64,000 bases of DNA from contig CALSFV010000010.1 of assembly GCA_943737045.1 (NCBI GenBank), forward strand, positions 992,001 to 1,056,000, written 5' to 3'. The position numbers were made by a program, and so were the translations under genes. Every line of letters starts with the position of its first letter. Within the stretch, counting starts at the first letter, position 1. This stretch comes from Parapristionchus giblindavisi. Taxonomy: Eukaryota > Nematoda > Chromadorea > Rhabditida > Diplogasteridae. Below, piece after piece: positions 13,745-25,900 of this stretch. The notes beneath the pieces were generated by a model. The model searched no databases. It was not told the origin of the DNA and saw only the letters and a list, made by a program, of their open reading frames with translations.

Positions 13745-14150
13745 TCAAAGGAGGCATCTATGGCGATTGTGGTGGCAACGAAGAAGGGTGTAGGAGAGAT
13801 AGGAGAGGAAGAAGTAGAGAGATAGAGAAGAGAATGAGGAGAGAAAGAAGAGCAGTGGAGAGAGTGAGAAGAGATAGAAGAGAAATGTGCAATAGATTTC
13901 TATACAATCCTTCTCCTCCATTTCCAACTCACTCTCTATCTACTCTTCCTTCATATCTATGCTTCCCCCTTCCCCTTCCTTCTTCTCTTTCGCATGCATC
14001 TTCTCTGTCTTTCCATTTCCATCACCATTCCTCCACTCTCCCTTTCTATTTCGCTTCGCTATCCACTTTCCAATCTCATGCACCGCACTCTCGCCTGTGC
14101 GCCCTCTCTCTCTGTCTCTGACTTTCTCTCTCCCTCTCTCTCACTCTGAC
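13745..14150. repeat. Paired purine tract then pyrimidine tract
   Basis: 13790-13885 is nearly all A/G (GAGGAGAGAAAGAAGAG type). After about 30 mixed bases, 13905-14150 is nearly all C/T. The layout matches 5985-6390. Apparent open frames on either strand reflect composition only. Confidence 0.7.
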
Positions 14151-14771
14151 GCTTCTAGTAGATGGAATTGGAGGATAGCACCGATAATGAATGAACTCCC
14201 ATTTTAATTAAGGAAACACCATAATTCGCATAATATAGATCGTTTTATAACGTGTCTCGAACAAGTTTCGATGGTGTATTATCTACCGAAGATTTCGGAA
14301 AGATCAAACGTGCTTCAATAAAGACAATATATATGAATTACATCGATAGTAAACGATTTGATATCTTGGCTGAATCGTCCATAGAGATCATTTTATGCCG
14401 TGGTTTGGACACGTTTGAAGAGAAATCATTATCGAGAGTCTCTCTCGTTAACAGAGAACTGAGAAATAGTGCGTGATATGAAGAGATTGATAATTTGTCT
14501 CTATTTGTTGCATAAAGAACAGTCATACAAATAAGTGGGTGTTATTATGATGAATCATCTCACATTTCCATGAGCGGATTATGATAAATCAAGTGAGTAG
14601 TTTTCACAACGAGATGGGAAATCATAGAGATCAAAAGATTTCAACAGGGAAGTGGTGTTTGGTCTAATACGAATCAAGAACATTTTGATTTAACGAAATC
14701 TATTAGGTATCGGACAAAGACAGCTGCATTAGGATAGAGTGGAAATATTTCGGTAAGAAGTTATGCATATC

Positions 14772-15238
14772 TACCGTCAAAACGAAAGTAAACGACACAA
14801 GTAGGGGATTGTACGGAATTGTAGGAGATTTTTCCATATTTGTCCTTATTTTCCAATGTTACAACTTTCTGTGTTGAATTTCATGGAAAATGAGATTGGG
14901 GTTTCATTCAAACGTGGGTCATCAACTAAATTAATAAAGAATATCCAAATTTGAAATTCATTGAAAAGTTGGATTTTCCTGCAAAGTTGCTTTTTTTATG
15001 GAGAGATTGGTCTATGTTTGGAAGAGCAATTTTGAGTAAAATCGGACACGAATTTTAGATCTTAAAACCAACATAGACCAAAGTGGAATGGATGGTAGAC
15101 TTCATAGCCTAAAATTCACAGAATTTGGGATAACGGTCAAGGAAATATAACTGATTCTTTTTTTTGAAAAGTATGGAAAAATAGGAGATTTTTCCGTATA
15201 ATCTCCTACTTGTGTACTTTTCTCTCGTTTTGACGGTA
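14772..15238. mobile_element. TA-flanked fold-back element, CCGTCAAAACG family (short copy)
   Basis: The ends read TA-CCGTCAAAACGAAAGTA and, as reverse complement, TA-CCGTCAAAACGAGAGAA, with the arms continuing through ACACAAGTAG(G)AGATT. The TA on both sides fits Tc1/mariner-type insertion. There is no coding capacity. A longer relative is at 47042-48014. Confidence 0.85.
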
Positions 15239-16006
15239 TGTTAGAATCAATAATTATGGTGATAGCTCTAACTCTATAAGCTTGCCGTAGGTTTAATAAT
15301 ATCATATATTATATAATACCATATAATATATAATATAATATAATAGACAGTAGAGAGGTATAGAGTAATGTATCATCTTTCGTATTAATTTTTGCCTTGC
15401 CCATCTTACTTTGATATTAAATATGTTTATTCAATGCTACCGTAAGATATGAAACCATATTCCACAGTGAAATAACAAGGTTATAAGATGGCATAGTTAC
15501 ATGAAATTTTTACAATTTATACGGTCCTATCGTTGCTTGGAATAGACATTTTATGGAACAAGTATGGAATATAATTGGTATGATATTTTCAAACATGACT
15601 TTAGATGATTGCCAATACTTCGAGAAGTAATTAAGAATAACAAAATGAATATACAATCCCAGAATCCCTCGCAAAAAATAAATCTGAATCTTAGGGAGAC
15701 CCAAAATTCGCAGAGGCTCCCTCTTCCCACCTGCACATCTAGAGGACTTTAATGATCAGAGTGATTCTCCAGAGTAAATAAAAAGAACTATAGAGCTCAA
15801 AAATGCGAACAGTAGTTTACGCATTCTTTTTGGTCATGAGTTCCTTACTACTAAAAAAATCTGCAAATGAAAGAACATGAATATTAAAAAAAGACTGTGG
15901 GGAAGTCAGAAATCCAATCGAATTTTTTCCAAGAATTACGATGAGACACTGTGTAATGCATAAAATATATGAGATCAGGGTACGAATTAGTCGATGTTGT
16001 GCTTCA

Positions 16007-19000
16007 TTAATTTTCATACATTTCATGGGCTAAACACGGATGATCTGTGCTTACTAGTCCCAGTGAGAACAGGAGAAGATGCTGATCCTTTAAAAATAAT
16101 TTTAAAAAAAACAATAAAATGATCAACTTTATGAAATTCTGAGATTACTCGTGTTTCATATTCAATAAAAGGATAGCCAATCGATATAATGCTATTCTGG
16201 AATTTCTTCGCTTTCTGGCCTCAATTTCATTTCTATATCACCCCATCCCAATATAAAAGTATTCAAATCCTTCTCTCCGGTTCAGTCCGGAGCTCTCCCA
16301 TTTTGAGAAGAGTTCGGGAGCATTTCGCCCTCGAGGATGAATATCGTCCTGCTAGTGAGGGGGTCGATCGAAAAGATCGAAATGGTGGGGGTGGCCAGAA
16401 TTCGAAGAAATTCCGACATTCTCTATTTATTCTTGATCAAAGAACATCCATGTCATTTCTTTGTACGAGATCATTAATTAATTCAACTTACCATATGCTT
16501 TCTTCCTAATCTTGATAATACATCAACCAATCCAATGATGTCAACATACGATGAAGGACCCTGAAGTACCTATTTATTATAACATCGTATCTTAATAACA
16601 ACAAACAAACCTTAGAGAAGCCTCTTCGAGCCATCACATAGGACATCAGGGACTTGGCGTATTTCTCCCGTTGATCTTGTAGAAGCCGTTGGGCATCGTG
16701 GGAGAGATTCTCGTGAACTGTAAAGTACTTATTGTGATTGTGAATACTTTAATTTGCTATGGAAACCTAGGCAAGTTATATTTTTAAACACATGTCTTCT
16801 TAAAGATACTATACATAACAAATAAATATTCCAAACAGTGTAGTGCTTATATAACTAACCAGGATCGCATGCAATCATCGCCTTGAGGAGTACATATTCA
16901 TTCCGATCAAGACGAATCTTCTTCAACTTCTGGATCATTCCAAGATGTTTCTCTCTGTCAAGTACGGCTTCACTGTAAATACCAATTTCGAATATAATTG
17001 CACACTGATAGCAAAGATACCTGGCAAATCGTTACCCACCCTTATCACCCTGGCAAACGATTACCCCAAATGTTGAATGCAACCTTACGCGATCTCAATG
17101 GCGCGATCGAATTATATGAAAATAAAAGGGAAGGCTAGATCGAATCAAGGGAAACGGGATGTACTGCTATAACTAGCATTTGACAATAATGTATTTGACA
17201 ATTTAACAAAATAATTGTTAATCTTTCTCTCCAAAATGCATGAGTAATCAGAATACCCCGAATATGGGCAAACGAATACCCCATGTCTTTATAAGTTTGC
17301 TCTCTGTGCATATGAATAAACTGACACAGGAATATATCCTCCATTGATATATGTCCCATCGGGATAGTAGGTGACATCTTTCTTGTGTTCGTAAGAGAAG
17401 AAACTCATTGTCATCAGTGCAGTTTTGAATAGAATACTGTTGGCCAGGATTTTCTGCAATTTAATTTTGTTAAGTGCACCTTGCGTAACCTATGCGTTTA
17501 CAAATGAGATGTTGAGACGTTAAAAAACTCCTTATTTCTGATAGTGTTTAAATCCGGAAATCGAGAAATAAAAGCTTTCATTTTAAAGGGAGTCTGCCAA
17601 GCAATGCAAGTTGAGTTCATATGACTTATCTGATGTCTGCGACATCATAAACATAATTGAAAAAAAATTATAAAAACTTTCTAATCGAGATATACAGTGA
17701 TCTGAACCGCGTGAAATTTCCTAGTTTTATCGGCCTCAGCCGTCCATGATCCGCGACATATCGGGTCGATTTATTGTTACCGTGTTTCAAAAACATTCAA
17801 AAGTGATAAAAAATATTTCATGACTTTACATTGGGCATTTAGCATAAGATTGAAATGATATTGAAGAGAAATTTCTGATTGACAGTCTCCCATTAAGGAG
17901 GTGGTCAGATATATTATGGGAACAAACCTTGTCGCTCTCATTGAGAGCATTGAAGAAGCTCAATGTCTTCAAATACTCTGCTGCGTATGCAAACTCAGCA
18001 TATCTCCATGATTTAGTGTTCTTCGGATAACAATGCTCATGCATCGCATGCTCACTGTATGGAATCTTGTTACGGATGCGGACCTGGAAAATCAGACAAT
18101 GTAGGTAATTTCGAGAATCATTTAAAAAAGTCCACCAATGAATCGAAACTCTGTCACAGAAGGTTTGTAGAGAGAAAAAACTAAATTGACCTCATGAGGA
18201 ATATAATCCAAGACAGGAGGATGCATTTCGACGGAGGCATCTCCTAAAACATTCAATGATAGTGTAATTGATGCCAAATAGATGAAAACATACCCCATAA
18301 TCAATACCCAACTTGGACGGTCCTCTGAATACAGATTCGAATGTAAGACCGTGTTTCCGTCGTGGAGCGTATCGAGAATGTCTAAACAAAAACAATTGAG
18401 GTACATTCTACGAGAATTCGTATATTCAAATCTATTGGGAATTGAGTGACTCACCTCAACTTCTGATGGGCGTCTTCGATATGCAGAAGATGATCAAGTA
18501 GTCGTTGCATTGTTGATTCGACCAATTGCGGCGAGAGGTACAACTAAAAAGATAGCATTCTCGTCCAAAATTTTTCAATAAGAGAAATGAATCTGTGTGA
18601 TTTACAAAGTATGCTTATTGCAGTACAGTAGCTAATCAACCTCTAATACCTTGGATTTCTTATTACTGACGACTTCTGTACCATCCGTCAGTTGTAGTTT
18701 TCTCTTAGATAGAAAACTCTGGATTACGATATTCTTATCAGGATTCTTGACTGAAGTAATCCCGAGTGGATTCATTCCTACTTCAATACACTTATCTAGA
18801 CGACACTTGCGACATTGAACTCTCATTTCTGCAAGTTAAGTGACTTCGCCAAAATCCTATTGATTGTCATGACTATCTCGAAACCATTGATGTGTATACC
18901 CGGTATCAATATAATTTGCGATATTGTTCACCTCGATTCATGGAATCCTTACAGTTTCCATTATTATGGCACAAATAAATTCTCTGTCCTATAACTGCTC

Positions 19001-21634
19001 GACGGAAGAACGTCTTGCATCCTGTACAGGCTCCTACCTAAAAAGGGCGATTTTAAAGATATATTTCAGTACACGTTGGAATATTTCATTTTGAAGACAG
19101 GCTTTGTTTGGCCCAATTCCTGCAAAATTGTAACTAACTTCATAATAGTATCCACTCGCGCGATCTCCACAAACTTCACAAATATCGGGACAAATACGAC
19201 GGGATACTTCTGCATCTTCTTCTGATGTCGGAGAAATGGATGCACTTGACCGCGGTTCCTCCTGAATTTCTGATATAATCGATCGGTGGTCGGGACTAAA
19301 CCAATAGATAATTAATAAAAGAATTGAATGAAAACAAACGGGAGTGCATTGTAGTTCTCGTGATGAAGATGAATACGACGAATCATAGCAAAAAGATTTT
19401 CCATGGTCACTAAAATATATAGAATGATTCACCGTTGGTGTAATGACAAGTGATACTTTTAAAAGGTAAAGGTAAAGGTACAACCCCCTAGTCAAGGCAC
19501 ACGAAGTCCTCCGGGTCATCACTGCTTGGCCAGTGATCTTTCAAGGCAAATTCAGTCTAATCTATCTCTAATCTCTTCTTCGGGCCTACTTTACCGCATG
19601 ATCTAGTCACTACCAATTCCCCTTTCGGGCGCCTTGGAGAGGCGGAGGCGGTGTTACTTGTACATATTAATAATGATAACATAGTTTTTTCAAGAAACAA
19701 TACTTTCAAAAAGGTTTTAGTTTTCATTTTACTTATCATGGTTGGTACAGATTACCACAAATTTGAGTACCGGGGACATAGGTATGGTTTCGGTACGGTA
19801 CACAAAACCGGGACCTGAATACCGTAATTTTTTGTTCTAGTTCAACTTTGAAAGAAGTTTCGTTCGCTCGAATTTGATAACTCGTGAATTTTTATTTTCG
19901 TCGTAGGACCAAGTTAATTTTGTAAAGAAAAGTGAATTCTTGATTTACAAAAATCATAACTTCGTTCAAAAAAAAATAATAGAGATACCTTCGAGCAATA
20001 TGTTACGCAAAATTGACAAGCACAATCCATTCCTCGTAATACTCAATATTCCACGTTTTGGAAAATTTAAAAAATAATTATTATAATGGGATTTGTATTT
20101 GTGAGCATAGAAAAGACGAGTTGAAATTTTTTTGTCCTTCGCATGCTCTCACAAGCAAATTATCACTGGAATAGCAGAGCGCCCTCAGGACTTCGTATGC
20201 CTTGAATAACTTGTTGTACCTTTAGCTTTACCTTTTTTTACATGCGCTCCTTTTGCTCGCTTCTTATATTAGGTGAATTCATAAGTAACGCTCGTTTTTC
20301 GCTTTCCAAAAAAATTGTCACAAAAATTTAACAAAGCATGGAGAATTCTGGAAATATTTTTCATTCGCATCGGTCACCTTCTACCTTCTACCCGGCAGTT
20401 TGTGGATCCCTTCGTGATAAAAGAACTGGTGCAAATTCCGGAAATATGTGGCGAGTACGGTATGGATAGTGGTTCGGTCTTTGAAGCTTTGCCCTTTGAG
20501 GAAGTGATGGAGCACCGCGAAGAGGTGACAACCATAGTCGGCAAGGCCGGGTGAGTACGGAGAGTGGGGAAGTACAGTACAGTCATATCGCGTTAGCTCA
20601 GCCTGGGTCGTTCTTTTGGTATGAGGTCGAGCATTGTCATGTTGAAATTAGATCCGAGTGTCCTTCCCGCGTGATTGTTCGAGGTGGAGTCTTAGCTTCC
20701 GCAGCTGGAGAGTGTAGACATGTGTCGTGATAGTCGTACCCTCGGGGAGGAGTTCCCAGTACTCGACTCCCCGTACCGAATACCAGATGCACAACATCAC
20801 TTTTTGATGCTGAAAATCGGGTTTGGGGGCATCTGCTCGCTATTCGCGCTCACCGAACCACAGTCTCCTTTGCTCTTTGTAATCGTAGGTTATAACGTTG
20901 ACCAGCCAAACAACCCGGCGACGTAGAGTTAGAAAAGTCTTTGCCATGTCCTGTCGGCGATCCTCGTCGTAGTCGGCTAGGACGTTGGGTAAACATCTTC
21001 CCTATTTTCACTTATTTCCGAGAGTGTGAAGGCCATGTACCACAGTGCTCTCGCTGACCCAAAGTGCCATTGCAATATCACCGGTATCGGGATACGGATC
21101 GGCCCTTTCCTCTTGGAGCAATCGATCGAGATCCACCTCCGGTAGGCGACTGGGTTGATCTTCATTTTCGAGGGAAAAGTCCTGTTTCTCGAATTTGAAG
21201 GCTCACTTTCTCACCTCTATTACGTGAGGCACATGTTAGGGGTACACCTCTGCTAGGCGATGTTGGAAGTCAGGGCGTCTCAAGCCCGAGGGGGAGAGGA
21301 ATAAAACAACGTTGCGAATGTGAATTCCGTCGGGAGTGAAATTGTGCGGTTTTCTCGCCTGGAGGACACGCGGGAAATGAATCGAAAACAACCGCAGGAT
21401 ATTAGAGGGACACCCTATCTAGTGTATACAGCATGGATGCTGGCAATAATAACAGAGCAAGAACGAGGCGACTGAAGTTGGGACAACAAAACGAGCGTTA
21501 CTTATGAATTCACCTAATAGAAATTACAGAAACTACAAAGAACAACGATTGTACCTTTCGCAGAAACAATCCATATTTTGTTCTCCATAGTATTCATTCG
21601 AGTAGTACTCATTTATCGATTGATCGTTGTACAT
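16007..21634 (-). CDS. Nuclear hormone receptor C, tandem copy of D, frameshifted in coding exon 8
   Basis: Coding exons, 5' to 3': 21555-21634, 19340-19409, 19139-19261, 18932-19037, 18650-18828, 18455-18543, 18294-18381, 18191-18243, 17928-18083, 17326-17453, 16860-16972, 16611-16717, 16492-16560, 16007-16087. Domains match gene D: finger DICEVCGDRASGYYYE, P-box CTGCKTFFRR, second finger CRKCRLDKCIEVGMNP, then the ligand-binding domain. Exon 8 is 53 nt where D and E have 54: one G of the GGG at about 18233 is missing, so the frame is lost. Exons 7 and 9 meet in phase 0, so skipping exon 8 would give an intact 462-residue product. The exon 8 donor is a weak GTCAAT and the last acceptor is TTTAAAG where D has TTTTCAG. 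Intron 1 is bloated by a dead mariner and another repeat. The gene is either a young pseudogene, an exon-skipping gene or carries a sequencing error. Confidence 0.85.
16200..16430 (+). other. GC-rich, coding-like insertion in the last-but-one gene C intron
   Basis: Genes C and D match closely on both sides, but C alone has about 230 extra bases here. The insert is rich in G+C, holds a perfect CTCCGG...CCGGAG stem at about 16276-16293, and reads open on the + strand (VREHFALEDEYRPASEGVDR...) to about 16509. No family is recognised. It looks like a captured exon fragment or a transposon piece. Confidence 0.4.
19456..20240. mobile_element. Repeat insertion bounded by GGTAAAGGTACAAC motifs
   Basis: This sits in intron 1 of gene C, where gene D has nothing comparable. 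The left end is AAAGGTAAAGGTACAACCCC followed by a GC-rich block. Near 20213 there is an inverted TTGTACCTTTAGCTTTACC. The first 80 bases recur at 59211-59288 (same motif, then TCAAGGC-CACGAA and CACTG-GGCCAGTGAT). Its class is unknown. Confidence 0.55.
20269..21517 (-). mobile_element. Dead mariner transposon with 30-bp terminal inverted repeats
   Basis: The ends TTAGGTGAATTCATAAGTAA and its exact reverse complement enclose 1249 bp and are flanked by TA on both sides, which is the size and target of mariner. It lies inside intron 1 of gene C. Its base composition is much richer in G+C than the flanks. Confidence 0.92.
20310..21300 (-). pseudogene. Mariner transposase remnant (DDD-type), with in-frame stops
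   Basis: The minus strand translates to recognisable mariner transposase blocks in order: a GWLxNVxTxDxK-like first catalytic region, KPDFQHQKVMLCIW, YWELLPEGTTI, the second catalytic aspartate in FQHDNARPHT, and SPYSPGLADYGCHLF with the third aspartate, then FLKGQSF and GIHKLP. In-frame stops at 20840-20842 (TAG) and 20648-20650 (TAA) disable it. Other frame breaks upstream are likely. It is a relic with no host role suggested. Confidence 0.85.
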
Positions 21635-22905
21635 CTCCTTCAAGATATTAATTACAATGATATGCGAATAGAACACTGTTGGTTTTTGAGCCGACAATTT
21701 TCACGCGAAAGTGAAGATAACATTCAATTGATAAAATATTTTACGAATGGTGAAGAAATTCACAGTCGGCAGTTGCGAAATAGCGTCGTTTTAGCTTTGA
21801 CAAACAATTGTAAAGAATAGGGAATAAGATTACACTAAAGAAGCTGTAATGGGTATAGTGAGTGGTATAATTTCTGAAAGCAAGTAATCAATCAATAAGC
21901 AATAATCAATCAATAACAAATAATAATAAGCAAGGAAATCCAAGCATAAATCATTATGACTGGAGAAGTATCGACTAGTGCATGAACAAAGAGGATGAAC
22001 AATGAACAATAAGTGATAAGATTGATAGAATCAGTATCAGAGCAAAAATCAGTGATGGAAAGTAGAGCTGTCACGGATATTTCCTGTGAAACAAAGCAGG
22101 AATTATTTTCTTTTGAAACGTAAACTCTGCAATTCAGGCACGAACATGGAAATGAAAAAAAATCACGAGGACGATAACCAACTATAACCCTTGAACCGCT
22201 CATATTCGATCTTATATTCCATGTCAGAAGCAGTTTGATAATGGTAATAGAAAGATTTACAGTGATGCATAATCTCTTGAATTAAGGTGTAACTTGCTCA
22301 ACTACTTAGATAATTTATCTATTTATTCAAGGCTATAGTAAGATATTATTTATGTATCCAAATTCATAATAATAAGTTCATAGTTACATGAAATATTTAC
22401 AATTGATACAGGACCTATCGACGCATGGAATAGTCGTTGTGTTGGAATACGTATTGAATATTATTTTTTATGATATTTTGAAACATCACTTGATATGATT
22501 ATCAATATTTTGAAATAAAGTAGGCGTAAATTACAAAATGAATATGCAATCTCGCAGAATCCCTTGCTCACAACCAATATGATCGCCCGAGTCTTCGAAA
22601 GACTCACCATTCCCAGATATAACCTCTTCACACCTGCAGATCTTGAATACATTAATGATCACAGTTATTTTCAACTAAAAGAAAGAAGAAATACTGCAGG
22701 GGTCAATCAGCAGTTTGCCTATTCCTTACGGCCTAGAATTCCTTACCACTATAAAATCTGAAAATGAAAGAACATGAGTCTGAAAACGAAAAAAAAAAGA
22801 CTGTGGAGAATCCATTCGAAAATCCTCCATCTATAACGATGAGACACTTCGAAATGCATAAAAATAGGTGAGATCAAGGGAGAAATTATTCGATGTTGTG
22901 GTTCA
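21635..22905. other. Spacer between C and D, with a 5' flank shared with gene D
   Basis: No gene is supported. From the gene C ATG outward, 21635 to about 22200 aligns with 27325 to about 27890 upstream of gene D, with indels that break every reading frame. The shared block therefore looks like duplicated promoter and 5' flank, not coding sequence. The part from 22340 to 22905 is the 3' flank of gene D, related to the 3' flank of C. Confidence 0.65.
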
Positions 22906-25900
22906 TCAATATTCATACATTTCATGCGCGAGACAATATTTGTGATTTGGATGATCGATGCTGGCTAGTCCAAGTGAGAAGAGGAGAAGGTGCTGATCCT
23001 GAAAAAAAAGATTACAAGGACTAAAAGGCATACACCGAGCTTTACGCGGCTCTCTCGTAGGCAAAGAAAGCGAGAGAGCATTGCCAGATAGGGGAGTTTT
23101 AAATTATTTCGGGATGTGTCTTTAACAAATGTAATCAAATTCTCGAATTTCGAAGAATTCTCTTCAATTTCTCCATTAAATATTCAATAAAAAGGCTAAC
23201 CAATCGATATAAAGGCATTTTATATTTAAAACTCAAAGAACATCCATGTCATTTCTTTGTACGTGATCATTAATTAATTCATCTTACCATATGCTTTCTT
23301 CCTAATCTTGATAATACATCAACCAATCCAATGATGTCAACATACGATGAAGGACCCTGAAGTAACTATATATGATAACATCATATCTTAATAACAACAA
23401 ACAAACCTTAGAGAAGCCTCTTCGAGCCATCACATAGGACATCAGGGACTTGGCGTATATCTCCCGTTGATCTTGTAGTAACTGTTGACATTCGTTGGAG
23501 AGATTCTCATGAACTGTAATAGGATGATTGTGATTATGAATCTTTTAATTTGCCATGGAAACCTAAGCGTTTTTTTTAAACAAATGCCTTACTAAAGAGA
23601 TAACAAACAAATAATCAAAACAATGTACTGTTCTCTGGCATTTCGAAACTTAGTCTATTTAAAATCTGCACTTGAAGTAGACTTATAAGTAAGTCTACTT
23701 CAAGTTAAACCTAATTCTACTTAAAGTGATGTGGTACACTGTAATGCATTTCGTCAAATGTTCTTTCACTTGAAGTAGACTTAAAGCCTACTTCAAGTCT
23801 GTGACGTAGTTTTAATTAGACTTTAAGTTTCGAAATTCCAGAGGTTGATGTATCCAACCGGGATCACAAGCAATCATCGCCTTGAGGAGTACATATTCAT
23901 TCCGATCAAGACGAATCTTCTTCAACTTCTGGATCATTCCAAGATGTTTCTCTCTGTCAAGTACGGCTTCACTGTAAATATAAAGTTTGAACTAATTTTA
24001 AAAAAAAACAAATAAAAAAGAGTCTATTGAAATATAATGTGCTTTTCACAAAAATGTCTTTTAACACCTCAAACAGCGGATGCTCATTGTCAGGAATAAA
24101 AAACAAAAATGAAAATGAACGAGATATACAAACGAATAATAAAGAATGAATTTACTACATGTACATAAACAATATATAACTATATATACATAAACTGACA
24201 CAGGAATATATCCTCCATTGATATATGTTCCATCGGGATAGTATGAAACATCTTTCTTGTGTTCGTAAGAGAAGAAACTCATTGTCATAAGTGCAGTTTG
24301 GAATAGAATACTCTTCGCCAAGATTTTCTGTAATTTAAGTTAGTTTAAAGATGGGGACTCTCGAGTATTTTCGTAATAAGACAATTCTGGTAGAATGATA
24401 GAGATTCAGCAGACGAACCGTGAAGCTATTAGTATTGAAAGTGCAACTTTTCAAGCATTTCGAGACTGTCTTTCCGATTTTGCATGCTTGGCTCTCTCAA
24501 GTTCCCATTTTCCCTCACACAATTTCATACAATATGCACAATATTCCCAGTGCTAATTGTTGCGGGAGTGCGTCATGGAAACTCAAGGAAATCCTTCTTT
24601 AATGCACCTTCTCTAATCTATGTGCTTATAAGTGTTAGGAAGTAAAAAAACTCCAAGTCTATGATAAAGATTTTATACCATCTAAATCCGTAAAACCGAG
24701 ATATCCTTAGAATTAACTATATTTTCAAGTAGTTGATTGGATATAACAAACCTTATCACTCTGATTGAGATTATTGAAGAAGTTCAATGTCTTCAAATAC
24801 TCCGCTGCGTATGCTAACTCAGCATATCTCCATGATTTAGTGTTCTTCGGATAATAATGCTCATGGAGTTCATGCTCACTGTATGGAATCTTGTTACGGA
24901 TGCGGACCTGGAAAAGTAGGTGACGTTAATTTCTAACATCATTAAAATTAGCCTACCGAACAACCGAAATACGAGAAGGCATGTTAGTAAAGAGACAAAA
25001 TAAATTGAATACCTCATGAGGAATATAAGCCATAACAGGAGGATGCATTTCGACGGGAGGCATATCCTAAAGTATTCAAAAATAACTGACGAAACAAATA
25101 AACAATAAATAGTAAAACATACCCCATAATCAATGCCCAACTTGGACGGTCCTTTGAATACAGCTTCAAATGTGAGACCGTGCTTACGTCGTGGAGCGTA
25201 TCGGGAACGTCTTAATAAGAATGTTTTCAGGAACCTTCTTCCATATAATTTGCGGATTCAAATATATTCGGATCAAAAGGGATTCCGTGAATCACCTCAA
25301 CTTCTGATGAGCATCTTCTATGTGCAGAAGATGATCAAGTAGTCGTTGCATTGACGATTCGATCATTTGAGGAGAGATGTACAACTGAAATTACGGTATT
25401 CTGATTCAATCTTTAAAAAACTTTTCAATAGCTGCCTTTTTCAATCAGTGAAGTGTTGTAGTGACGAATTTGTAATGAATGATTTTCGTAGTTCATCAAT
25501 AACAATTTCGATTGAAGTAACTAATTAACCTCGAATACCTTGGCCTTCTTGTTACTGACGACTTCTGTGTCATTAGTCAGTTGTAGTTTTCTCTTAGATA
25601 GAAAATTCTGGATCACGACATTCTTATCAGGATTCTTGACTGACGTTATCCCGAGTGGATTCATTCCCACTTCAATACACTTGTCCAGACGACATTTGCG
25701 ACATTGAACGCGCATTTCTATAAGTAAATTTTCGATTAACCAAATAGTGAAACTATATAAATTCAAGGAAGTCAAGCGGGATACATTATCACTGCTTCTA
25801 ATTTCAAAAAAAGAAAAGATCAACCCGGAGGGCCTAAAATTCCCTTCGGACTTACTTTAGAGTGATACCAACGAATACCTATCGTGTTTCAATACTATCT

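Larger units (their letters stand above)
12517..16006. other. Spacer between receptor genes B and C
   Basis: No gene seen. It contains a near-perfect 111-base hairpin (13516-13626), a purine/pyrimidine tract pair (13790-14150), a TA-flanked fold-back element (14772-15238) and, from about 15440, a 3' flank of gene C that is clearly related to the 3' flank of gene D (from about 22340). Short AT dinucleotide-rich runs lie near 15300-15345. Confidence 0.7.

Noticed and set aside
17000..17300. Repeated GGCAAACGATTACCCC-like motif in a receptor C intron
   Set aside because: It is only a short direct repeat; no inverted ends, target duplication or second copy was found.
20374..20586. Open frames on both strands inside 20315-20926
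   Set aside because: They are shadows of the broken mariner transposase, whose true frame shows the known catalytic blocks.
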